A DNA stretch of 7,126 nucleotides, from the NCBI GenBank assembly GCA_024642325.1, contig JAHEBI010000125.1, positions 1-7,126 of the forward strand, in the 5' to 3' direction. The position numbers and the translations under genes were made by a program. The notes beneath the pieces were generated by a model, which was given only the letters and a program-made list of their open reading frames with translations, made no database searches and was not told where the DNA came from. Positions 1 through 5,701 of the stretch are shown here, in pieces (positions within the stretch are counted from its first letter, which is position 1; each line of letters opens with the position of its first letter). This stretch comes from Eudoraea sp. GTDB taxonomy: Bacteria; Bacteroidota; Bacteroidia; Flavobacteriales; Flavobacteriaceae.

Positions 1-1098
1 ATAGGGAATTAAAGCAGTCAATGTGCCTAGTAAATTTAGAAACCTGAATTGCTCTACGAGGCCTTCGGTATAGTTCATCAGCATTACCACAGAGGCCAAT
101 GTACTACCTATCAGCATTCCATAAACAGGGACTCCTCGTTTGTTTTCCTTTTTAAAAATTTCCGGAAAGAGTTTATCTTTTGCCGCCGCCTTTGGTAATT
201 GACCAACAATGAAAATCCATCCGTTAAGGGCTCCAAAAGCGGCAATTGCCGCACCACCAGCCACTAATCCACGTCCTAGTTCCCCGGTCATAATCCCCAT
301 GGCATCCGCGAATGGTGCAGGTGACACTGCAAGTTCCTGAAGTGGAACCATTCCCATAACCGCCACCGTTCCCAATATGTAAACCAAAGTGGTTATAATT
401 GTTCCCAACATGGTAGCCCTCGGTATGGTTTTTCCGGGGTTTTTTACATTATCTGCGGGAATAGTTGCACTCTCAAACCCTAAAAAAGCATAAAGGGTCA
501 TAGTTGAAGTTATAGCTATGGCTTCAAAACTTGATGAATTACTTACATTGAAAGGTATAAAGTTGTCAATATTAAAGAAGAAAAAGCCCCCAACTACAAT
601 CATTAATATGGGGGTTAGTTTAAGCAAGGTTGTTACAACTTGTATTTTTCCGGATTCCCTTACCCCTCTGGAGTTTACCCAGGTGAGCAGCCAAATAGCA
701 CCTAGGCCGGTCAAGACTGAAGCCGAAGAACTTTCATCTAATATCGGAAACAAAACCGTTAAAGCACTTACAAAAGCAATGGCCAAAACTGCCAGAGCAA
801 CCCAAATGGAAATCCAATAGCCCCAGCCTACTAAAAATCCTGCGAAGTCCCCAAAACCAGCTCTTGTATAGGCATAGGGCCCCCCACTTTTATTGAGGAA
901 TAATTTACTGAGCTTACTAAAAACCAATGCCAGAACAAGAGTACCCATTGAAGAAGCTAACCATCCAACAATACTGATACCTCCATAAGCGGCAAGGGCT
1001 GCGGGCATTAGAAAAACACCTGCTCCAATCATATTGCCAATTACCAGGGAAGTACTCATCCATAACCCTAGTTTTTCTTTATTCTCGATTTGGTCCAT
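1..1098 (-). CDS. APC-superfamily amino acid/polyamine permease, C-terminus cut by window edge
   Basis: This is an inner-membrane amino acid or polyamine transporter of the APC superfamily (basic amino acid/polyamine antiporter type), open from ATG at 1098 to the left edge, giving 366 residues. The family is about 440-470 residues long, so the last one or two helices are missing. Seen: many hydrophobic segments; the helix-1 substrate-binding signature IGNMIGAGVF at residues 20-29; SGGPYAYTRAGFG at 71-83; GFESATIPADNVKNP at 207-221; and NGWIFIVGQLPKAAAKD at 292-308. From memory it aligns almost without gaps to the arginine/agmatine antiporter AdiC. Glu209 corresponds to the AdiC gating Glu208 and Trp294 to Trp293. 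However AdiC Trp202-Ser203, which contact arginine, are Met203-Leu204 here, so an arginine-specific role is doubtful. No decarboxylase gene is next to it. The start is the first ATG, and no Shine-Dalgarno is visible. It is divergent from the Rieske gene. Substrate unassigned. Confidence 0.9.
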   Translation of the reverse strand, partial: MDQIENKEKLGLWMSTSLVIGNMIGAGVFLMPAALAAYGGISIVGWLASSMGTLVLALVFSKLSKLFLNKSGGPYAYTRAGFGDFAGFLVGWGYWISIWVALAVLAIAFVSALTVLFPILDESSSASVLTGLGAIWLLTWVNSRGVRESGKIQVVTTLLKLTPILMIVVGGFFFFNIDNFIPFNVSNSSSFEAIAITSTMTLYAFLGFESATIPADNVKNPGKTIPRATMLGTIITTLVYILGTVAVMGMVPLQELAVSPAPFADAMGIMTGELGRGLVAGGAAIAAFGALNGWIFIVGQLPKAAAKDKLFPEIFKKENKRGVPVYGMLIGSTLASVVMLMNYTEGLVEQFRFLNLLGTLTALIPY

Positions 1099-1102
1099 AT
1101 GA

Positions 1103-1134
1103 TTTGGTTGGTTGTGAAAAGAATTATATATTTT
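1103..1134 (+). promoter_or_regulatory. Candidate Bacteroidota promoter for the Rieske oxygenase gene
   Basis: TTTG at 1103-1106 is followed after 20 bp by TATATTTT at 1127-1134. This resembles the Bacteroidota primary sigma layout (TTTG near -33, TAnnTTTG near -7), with only the final G missing. Transcription would start near 1140, leaving a short leader of about 18 nt before the GTG at 1158. The region is AT-rich, so chance similarity is possible. I found no equally good element for the divergent permease in the 59-bp gap. Confidence 0.4.
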
Positions 1135-1157
1135 TAAATGTACAAATTAAATAACTC

Positions 1158-2246
1158 GTGACGGAAAAATTTAGAATAGACCCGGATATAACCAAGGCTG
1201 AAACCTTACCTTCCTCTTTTTACCGCAATCCCGATTTTTTTCTGGCTGTGAGGGAGCGGGTTTTCTATAAGTCCTGGCAATGGATAGGGCATCAGGATTT
1301 GGTTGATTCCGGGAAGAATGTATATCCATTTATTCTGTTAGACGGCTTTTTAACGGAGCCAATGCTTTTAACCCGGGATAAGGAAGATACTATTTCCTGT
1401 CTGACCAATGTGTGCACACATCGCGGTAATTTGGTCGTTGAAAATACTAAAACCACTAAAAAGCTTATTTGTGGTTACCATGGGCGAAGTTTCAATTTAC
1501 AGGGTAAAATGGAGCATATGCCGGAATTTGAAAAGACTGAGAATTTTCCAGGACCATGTGACAACCTTCATGAATTTCCATTGCGGCGCTGGGGCCCTTT
1601 TTTATTTGCAGGGCTTAATCCTGCCTTCGAGATTCAGGAAGTGTTGGACGCCATGAATGAAAGAGTGGGATTTATGCCTCTGCAGGAGTTCATTCCTGCT
1701 GAAAAACGCAGTAAAGATTATTTTATTGAAGCAAATTGGGCACTATACTGTGATAATTATTTGGAGGGATTTCATATCCCCTTTGTACATGAGGGCCTTA
1801 ATGCTGTATTGGATTATGGCAATTATGAAACTGTTCTTTATGATAAAATGAATTTACAGATAGGCTATGCGGAAGGCACTGAGGAGGTCTTTGATCTTCC
1901 GGAAAGCCATCCGGACTTTGGCAAGAAAGTAGCGGCTTATTACTATTGGGTCTTCCCGAATATGATGTTCAATTTTTATCCGTGGGGAGTTTCGGTAAAC
2001 TTGGTCCAACCACTTCAAATGAACAAAACCAAAGTATCCTTTTATAGTTACGTTTATGACCCTTCCAAATTGGATAAGGGAGCAGGCTCACAATTGGATA
2101 AGGTAGAAATGGAAGATGAAGCCGTGGTTGAAGGAGTTCAGAAGGGCATTCGTTCGCGATTTTATAAAGCAGGCAGATTTTCACCAACACGTGAAAAAGG
2201 GGTGCATCATTTTCATCGCCTTTTGGCAGAATTTATGAATGGATAA
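1158..2246 (+). CDS. Rieske [2Fe-2S] non-heme iron oxygenase, alpha-subunit type, substrate unknown
   Basis: This is a cytoplasmic Rieske oxygenase of 362 residues, the size of the choline monooxygenase/carnitine oxygenase/glycine betaine demethylase group and shorter than most aromatic dioxygenase alpha subunits. The Rieske cluster ligands are Cys86, His88, Cys105 and His108 (CTHRG and CGYHG). The catalytic domain has NYLEGFHIPFVH at 200-211, giving Glu203 as the electron-bridging residue and His206 and His211 as iron ligands. Asp320 in VEMEDEAVVEGVQ is the probable third ligand. A Glu at the bridging position is what I recall for CntA-type enzymes, where classical aromatic dioxygenases have Asp. 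The GTG at 1158 is the only reasonable start: an in-frame TAA lies two codons upstream, and the next Met is residue 69. No reductase, ferredoxin or beta subunit is nearby, so electrons must come from elsewhere. 'Choline monooxygenase-like' is a fair description, but the substrate is not shown by the sequence. Confidence 0.9.
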   Translation: MTEKFRIDPDITKAETLPSSFYRNPDFFLAVRERVFYKSWQWIGHQDLVDSGKNVYPFILLDGFLTEPMLLTRDKEDTISCLTNVCTHRGNLVVENTKTTKKLICGYHGRSFNLQGKMEHMPEFEKTENFPGPCDNLHEFPLRRWGPFLFAGLNPAFEIQEVLDAMNERVGFMPLQEFIPAEKRSKDYFIEANWALYCDNYLEGFHIPFVHEGLNAVLDYGNYETVLYDKMNLQIGYAEGTEEVFDLPESHPDFGKKVAAYYYWVFPNMMFNFYPWGVSVNLVQPLQMNKTKVSFYSYVYDPSKLDKGAGSQLDKVEMEDEAVVEGVQKGIRSRFYKAGRFSPTREKGVHHFHRLLAEFMNG

Positions 2247-2295
2247 AATGTCATTTCCGGGATGTTTTTTGTTATAAAATGTCCCTTCCCGAGAT
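2243..2295 (+). repeat. 31-bp-period imperfect direct repeat after the Rieske gene
   Basis: ATAAAATGTC occurs at 2243-2252 and again at 2274-2283, a 31-bp period close to three helical turns. Similarity continues weakly: TTCC is at positions 13-16 of both copies. The first copy overlaps the Rieske stop codon. The second lies just upstream of the inferred gcdH promoter. It could be a paired regulator site or a small local duplication. Confidence 0.45.
2259..2285 (+). other. Hairpin between Rieske gene and gcdH, possible terminator
   Basis: GGGATGTTTT at 2259-2268 can pair with AAAATGTCCC at 2276-2285: 10 pairs including two G-U, around a 7-nt loop. It lies 12 nt past the Rieske stop and could end or stabilise that transcript. 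There is no U-tract after the stem, so it is not a standard intrinsic terminator. Confidence 0.35.
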
Positions 2296-2325
2296 TGGTT
2301 TGTTATTTTCCTTTAACTACCTTTG
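2294..2325 (+). promoter_or_regulatory. Candidate gcdH promoter with perfect TAnnTTTG element
   Basis: TACCTTTG at 2318-2325 matches the Bacteroidota -7 consensus at every defined base. ATTG at 2294-2297 lies 20 bp upstream in the -33 position. The inferred transcription start near 2330 leaves about a 10-nt leader before ATG 2341. The element covers the TTG at 2323 that would otherwise give a longer reading frame, so the ATG is favoured as the start. Confidence 0.55.
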
Positions 2326-2340
2326 ACAAAAATTTTACCA

Positions 2341-3519
2341 ATGAGGCCAGACTTATTTGAAGCACCGGATTACTACAACCTCGATGAACTTTTAAGTGAA
2401 GAACACAAATTAGTACGCGATGCAGCCCGTCAATGGGTAAAGCGCGATATCTCACCTATAATTGAAGAATTTGCACAAAAAGCAGAATTCCCTAAGCAAA
2501 TTATTGGCGGACTTGCAGAAATCGGGGCCTTTGGGCCTTACATTCCGATGGAGTATGGTGGAGCCGGCCTGGACCAGATAAGTTACGGACTTATTATGCA
2601 GGAGATTGAACGTGGGGACAGTGGAGTTCGTTCTACGGCTTCTGTTCAATCGTCTTTGGTGATGTACCCTATATTTGCCTATGGAACAGAGGAACAGAGA
2701 AAAAAATACCTGCCTAAACTGGCTACGGGAGAATACATGGGTTGCTTTGGTTTAACCGAACCCGATCACGGATCGAACCCCAGTGGGATGGTTACCAATT
2801 TTAAAGATAAAGGAGATCATTTTTTATTAAATGGTGCAAAGCTTTGGATCTCCAATTCCCCGTTTGCAGATATTGCGGTGGTTTGGGCTAAAAATGAAGA
2901 GGGAAGAATTCACGGATTAATTGTGGAACGCGGAATGGAAGGTTTTTCAACTCCTGAAACCCATAATAAATGGTCATTGAGGGCTTCTGCAACCGGCGAA
3001 TTAATATTTGATAATGTCAGGGTTCCCAAAGAAAATCTTTTGCCGGGAAAAAATGGACTGGGAGCTCCTTTGGGCTGTCTGGACTCCGCTCGTTATGGTA
3101 TTGCCTGGGGGGCCATTGGTGCCGCTATGGATTGCTATGACACTGCACTTCGTTATGCCAAGGAACGCATCCAATTTGGAAAGCCTATAGCCGCAACTCA
3201 GTTACAGCAAAAGAAATTGGCAGAAATGATTACTGAAATAACCAAGGCACAACTTTTGGCATTCCGGCTGGGACAATTAAAAAATGAAGGGAGGGCCACC
3301 ACGGCGCAAATTTCCATGGCTAAACGAAACAATGTGGATATGGCTATCAAAATTGCCAGAGAGGCGAGGCAGGTTCTGGGAGGCATGGGAATTACAGGAG
3401 AATACAGCATTATGCGTCATATGATGAACCTGGAAAGCGTCATTACCTACGAGGGGACACATGATATTCACTTATTAATTACAGGGGCCGATATAACGGG
3501 GCTAAACGCCTTCAAATAA
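2341..3519 (+). CDS. gcdH: Glutaryl-CoA dehydrogenase (decarboxylating acyl-CoA dehydrogenase)
   Basis: This FAD-dependent cytoplasmic enzyme oxidises and decarboxylates glutaryl-CoA to crotonyl-CoA in lysine, hydroxylysine and tryptophan breakdown, passing electrons to electron-transfer flavoprotein. It has 392 residues, the usual acyl-CoA dehydrogenase length, with N-terminal, middle and C-terminal domains complete. Seen: ERGDSGVRSTASVQSSLVM at 90-108, CFGLTEPDHGSNPSGM at 135-150, WSLRASATGE at 211-220, ARYGIAWG at 250-257, ARQVLGGMGITGEY at 342-355 and YEGTHDIH at 370-377. Glu371 is the catalytic base. Arg97, Ser98 and Ser101 match the substrate-binding Arg94, Ser95 and Ser98 of human GCDH. 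Glu90 and Tyr370 match human Glu87 and Tyr369, residues linked to decarboxylating activity. The frame could begin at TTG 2323 (six residues longer), but that codon lies inside the promoter element, and flavobacterial relatives as I recall begin at this Met. It converges on the kinase gene with 10 bp between stops. Confidence 0.95.
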   Translation: MRPDLFEAPDYYNLDELLSEEHKLVRDAARQWVKRDISPIIEEFAQKAEFPKQIIGGLAEIGAFGPYIPMEYGGAGLDQISYGLIMQEIERGDSGVRSTASVQSSLVMYPIFAYGTEEQRKKYLPKLATGEYMGCFGLTEPDHGSNPSGMVTNFKDKGDHFLLNGAKLWISNSPFADIAVVWAKNEEGRIHGLIVERGMEGFSTPETHNKWSLRASATGELIFDNVRVPKENLLPGKNGLGAPLGCLDSARYGIAWGAIGAAMDCYDTALRYAKERIQFGKPIAATQLQQKKLAEMITEITKAQLLAFRLGQLKNEGRATTAQISMAKRNNVDMAIKIAREARQVLGGMGITGEYSIMRHMMNLESVITYEGTHDIHLLITGADITGLNAFK

Positions 3520-3529
3520 TCTCCCTGAT

Positions 3530-4582
3530 TTAAAATTTGTCAGCTATTACTTCTTGCATATAATCCATATGCTCTTGAGCTTTTTTGGTAAATGCAAAGA
3601 GGCTAAGGCACCTGTCGAGGTTCTGGGTTTCATAAGTTACCTTATAATAAATATTCCCCTGTAAATAATCGGTCAATGCCCTTATTCCATGCAGAAAGGG
3701 CATCAATTTTACACCAACAGCCAGATACTCAACCTCTGCTTTAGTCAGGAAATCTGAGTTTTCGCAAAGGCCGTCTACAAAGGCTTCGAAGAGATTTTCG
3801 CTAAATGTTATTTTGCTGAGGTCTTTTTCATCCTCTGGTACGGTATTGACTATAGTACGTACGGCATCACCAAAATCGTAATGGAAATACCCTTTCATCA
3901 AGGTGTCAAGATCTATAAGGCATAGTGCCTTTTTATGCTGTTTATCAAAAAGAATATTGTTAAGCTTCGTATCATTATGACAAATCCGAAGAGGTAAGCT
4001 CCCAGGATTATAAGTACGAAATTCATCCAGGGTCATTCTTGCGAAAAGAATTGCTTTTTCCGCAGTTTTCAATTGCTCAGAGGAGGTGTTACCCAAGGCT
4101 TCTGTAAACTGCAGGGTACGAAGGCTAAGGTCGTGAAATCTGGGTATGGAGTCCTTAAACACCTTTATTGGAGCTCTTTGCAACAGTGAATGGAATTTGC
4201 CGATAATTCTACCGGCTTCGGCTGCGATTCCCTCATCCTCCGTAGTGTTAAAAGCAATAGATTTCGGAACCATAGTCATCAGTCGCCAGTATTCACTTTC
4301 ATTAATTCTTAAATAGGCTTTGTTGTCAACGGTACTTATCAGCGAAATTTGCTGGTAATTTTCATCATTTAAGTAGGGTAGTGCATGATGAATGTTCTGC
4401 ATCAATGTATCAATATTGCTAAAAACTGCGGTATTAAGGCGTTGTAAAATATAGGCAGGAGTTCCTTTATGCAAAATGGCGTATGTATCATTAATATACC
4501 CTTGGCTTATGAGTTGTATTTCATAGTCATTTCCCGCAATGGAAAAATAGGGCAAAACAGCGCCAGGGCTATTGCTTTCCAT
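3530..4582 (-). CDS. APH-fold phosphotransferase, N-acetylhexosamine 1-kinase-like
   Basis: This 350-residue protein has the aminoglycoside phosphotransferase/choline kinase fold. Seen: the nucleotide-binding stretch QGYINDTYAI at 27-36; ILQRLNTAVFSNIDTLMQNI at 45-64, a pattern I recall from NahK-type N-acetylhexosamine 1-kinases; the catalytic loop CHNDTKLNN at 201-209 with Asp204 as probable base; and IDLDT at 223-227 for magnesium. It probably phosphorylates a free amino sugar at C1 using ATP, in the cytoplasm. The ATG at 4582 lies 11 bp after the stop of the nucleotidyltransferase on the same strand, so the two are almost certainly co-transcribed, making sugar-1-phosphate and then NDP-sugar. 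The arrangement parallels AmgK/MurU of cell-wall recycling, but the partner here is a longer protein than MurU. The exact sugar is not determined. Database names such as 'mucin desulfatase' given to relatives are not supported by the motifs. Confidence 0.85.
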   Translation of the reverse strand: MESNSPGAVLPYFSIAGNDYEIQLISQGYINDTYAILHKGTPAYILQRLNTAVFSNIDTLMQNIHHALPYLNDENYQQISLISTVDNKAYLRINESEYWRLMTMVPKSIAFNTTEDEGIAAEAGRIIGKFHSLLQRAPIKVFKDSIPRFHDLSLRTLQFTEALGNTSSEQLKTAEKAILFARMTLDEFRTYNPGSLPLRICHNDTKLNNILFDKQHKKALCLIDLDTLMKGYFHYDFGDAVRTIVNTVPEDEKDLSKITFSENLFEAFVDGLCENSDFLTKAEVEYLAVGVKLMPFLHGIRALTDYLQGNIYYKVTYETQNLDRCLSLFAFTKKAQEHMDYMQEVIADKF

Positions 4583-4593
4583 TAAAATTGGAT

Positions 4594-5487
4594 CTATTTA
4601 CTAATTGGCCAAAGTGGTGTTGTGTATTCTCCCGAATCTGTCATTTCCTTTAATTCCTGCATTGCCTTTTCCTTGTCATCGGCATAGGTTATCCCAAACC
4701 ATTTGCTATCTGAAGGAATAACATCAACAGCAGCTTCATTTTGTTCTAACATTTTCTGTATCACAAAAGGGATATATACTTCTCCTGAAGCAATGTTTTC
4801 TTCATTCTCGAGAAATATTCGCAAATCATTTTCAATATGATCAAAAACAGAAGGGTTGCAAACCCAGAAATTCATACTTACCAATTCATCACCATTGAAC
4901 TGGAGACCGGAATCTGTGTCTGTAAGTCCTCCGTTTACTCTTTCAATTTTTGTGCGTTCCACAACAGATAGCAATTTATTCCCATCTCTTTTACAAACCC
5001 CCCTGGAAACGGACCCATATTCTGAAAGAGTGTCCTGAAGGGTATAAGCTACCAAAGCATATCCATCTTGGTTTCCTCTGGTTTTAATGAAATTCGATGC
5101 ATTCCGGTAGGCACCTTTTCCATAGTAGTCGTCTGCATTTATAATTGCAAAAGGAGTTTTAATGACCTTTCTGGCGGTCCATACGGCATGTGCGGTACCC
5201 CAGGGTTTATTCCTATCTCCTTTAAATCCTGTTCCTTCAGGAAGGTCTGTCAGCTCCTGTGAAAGGACATCGAGTTTTATGTCCTTCGGTAATTTTGGAG
5301 ACAGGTAGTTTTTTAAAAAATCAACATTGTCCTTTTGGGTAATTACTACAATATGATTAAAGCCATTTTCCAAAGCATCATAGATACTGAATTCCATTAG
5401 AAATTCCTCTTTGGGCCCCAGGCCGTCAAATTGTTTTAGTTTGCCATATCGACTGCCTCTTCCGGCGGCCATAAGTAAAAGTGTCAT
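4594..5487 (-). CDS. NDP-sugar pyrophosphorylase-type nucleotidyltransferase
   Basis: This 297-residue protein is an NTP-transferase of the sugar-phosphate nucleotidylyltransferase superfamily. It is expected to join a sugar-1-phosphate with an NTP, releasing pyrophosphate. Seen: the N-terminal glycine-rich NTP loop MAAGRGSRYG at 6-15, the PK pair at 25-26, PWGTAHAVW at 95-103 (base and sugar pocket), and NADD at 117-120 with metal-binding aspartates. The C-terminal part (about 200-297) has the SMNFWVCNPSVF and SGEVYIPFVI segments seen in such enzymes. There is no left-handed beta-helix acetyltransferase domain, so it is not GlmU-like. An upstream ATG at 5544 would add 19 residues, but a perfect -7 promoter element lies inside that extension and the family motif starts right after Met 5487, so 5487 is preferred. 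It is first gene of a two-gene operon with the sugar kinase. UTP as donor is a guess from the pathway parallel. Confidence 0.88.
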   Translation of the reverse strand: MTLLLMAAGRGSRYGKLKQFDGLGPKEEFLMEFSIYDALENGFNHIVVITQKDNVDFLKNYLSPKLPKDIKLDVLSQELTDLPEGTGFKGDRNKPWGTAHAVWTARKVIKTPFAIINADDYYGKGAYRNASNFIKTRGNQDGYALVAYTLQDTLSEYGSVSRGVCKRDGNKLLSVVERTKIERVNGGLTDTDSGLQFNGDELVSMNFWVCNPSVFDHIENDLRIFLENEENIASGEVYIPFVIQKMLEQNEAAVDVIPSDSKWFGITYADDKEKAMQELKEMTDSGEYTTPLWPISK

Positions 5488-5506
5488 AATTCTGTAGTTA
5501 TGGCGG

Positions 5507-5538
5507 CAAAAATAAGTTTTTATACCGGAAATCGTAAA
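5507..5538 (-). promoter_or_regulatory. Candidate promoter of the nucleotidyltransferase-kinase operon
   Basis: Read on the minus strand, TATTTTTG (5514 down to 5507) matches TAnnTTTG at every defined base. TTTA at 5538-5535 sits 20 bp upstream as an imperfect -33 element (consensus TTTG). The transcription start would be near 5502, about 15 nt before ATG 5487. The -33 part is overlapped by the perfect inverted repeat 5534-5555. Confidence 0.55.
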
Positions 5539-5555
5539 TTCCAATGGGAATTTAC
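5534..5555. promoter_or_regulatory. Perfect 9+9 bp inverted repeat, probable operator
   Basis: GTAAATTCC at 5534-5542 and GGAATTTAC at 5547-5555 are exact reverse complements separated by AATG. The 22-bp dyad is centred about 42 bp upstream of the inferred start site of the nucleotidyltransferase operon and touches its -33 element, which suits a transcription factor site. There is no U-tract on either strand, so an intrinsic terminator is unlikely. Confidence 0.55.
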
Positions 5556-5561
5556 CAAAAC

Positions 5562-5599
5562 TTAACCCTGGGTTAATGACTTTTTAAGACCTGAGTTAA
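5562..5599. promoter_or_regulatory. Paired TTAA-flanked dyads in the divergent region, possible operators
   Basis: TTAACCCTGGGTTAA at 5562-5576 is a perfect 7+1+7 palindrome. TTAAGACCTGAGTTAA at 5584-5599 repeats its layout, with TTAA arms and the shared half CCTGRGTTAA (5567-5576 and 5590-5599, 23 bp apart). The spacing of about two helical turns suggests one protein bound twice on the same face. The first dyad could fold as RNA with a 3-nt loop and is followed by TGACTTTTT, but no plus-strand gene ends here. Confidence 0.45.
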
Positions 5600-5632
5600 A
5601 GCCGGGGGGGAGCAGGGTTGGAACCTTAAAAC

Positions 5633-5644
5633 TGACTTATGTCA
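5633..5644. promoter_or_regulatory. Candidate Crp/Fnr-type site upstream of hemN
   Basis: TGAC-TTAT-GTCA at 5633-5644 is a perfect dyad with the TGA-N6-TCA core geometry of Crp/Fnr-family sites. Its centre, 5638.5, lies about 41.5 bp upstream of the inferred hemN start site (about 5680), the class II activator position. A 12-bp dyad alone is weak evidence; the position and hemN's usual oxygen control raise it. Confidence 0.45.
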
Positions 5645-5667
5645 TGTTATATTGATCATAAAACGAA

Positions 5668-5675
5668 TAGATTTG
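5668..5675 (+). promoter_or_regulatory. hemN -7 promoter element (TAnnTTTG)
   Basis: TAGATTTG matches the Bacteroidota -7 consensus at every defined base. No TTG or TTTG stands at the proper -33 distance; the nearest, ATTG at 5651-5654, is only 13 bp away. This suits a promoter that depends on an activator. Transcription would start near 5680, about 21 nt before ATG 5702. Confidence 0.5.
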
Positions 5676-5701
5676 CTGGAAACACTTATTCAGATATTCA
5701 G

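Noticed and set aside
518..820. A 100-codon open frame on the plus strand
   Set aside because: It lies wholly antisense to the permease, whose frame carries clear family motifs. The product has no recognisable domain.
1143..1150. TTAATTTG on the minus strand as a permease -7 element
   Set aside because: It misses the second consensus base and has no TTG at -33 distance.
3525..3543. Possible bidirectional terminator between the convergent gcdH and kinase genes
   Set aside because: CTGA/TCAG gives only four pairs plus a wobble around an AT loop, too weak to call although a terminator would be expected here.
5488..5544. A 19-residue N-terminal extension of the nucleotidyltransferase from ATG 5544
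   Set aside because: The extension contains the perfect TATTTTTG -7 element and is outside the family's N-terminal motif, which begins directly at Met 5487.
5601..5612. G-rich run (seven G) in the hemN upstream region as a quadruplex or slippage tract
   Set aside because: A single G run cannot form an intramolecular quadruplex, and it is outside coding sequence, so no phase-variation role is supported.
5639..5701. A 21-residue N-terminal extension of HemN from ATG 5639
   Set aside because: The ATG is inside the TGAC-N4-GTCA dyad and the extension covers the -7 element. HemN relatives begin shortly before the KYNxPGPRYTSYPT motif, as from 5702.
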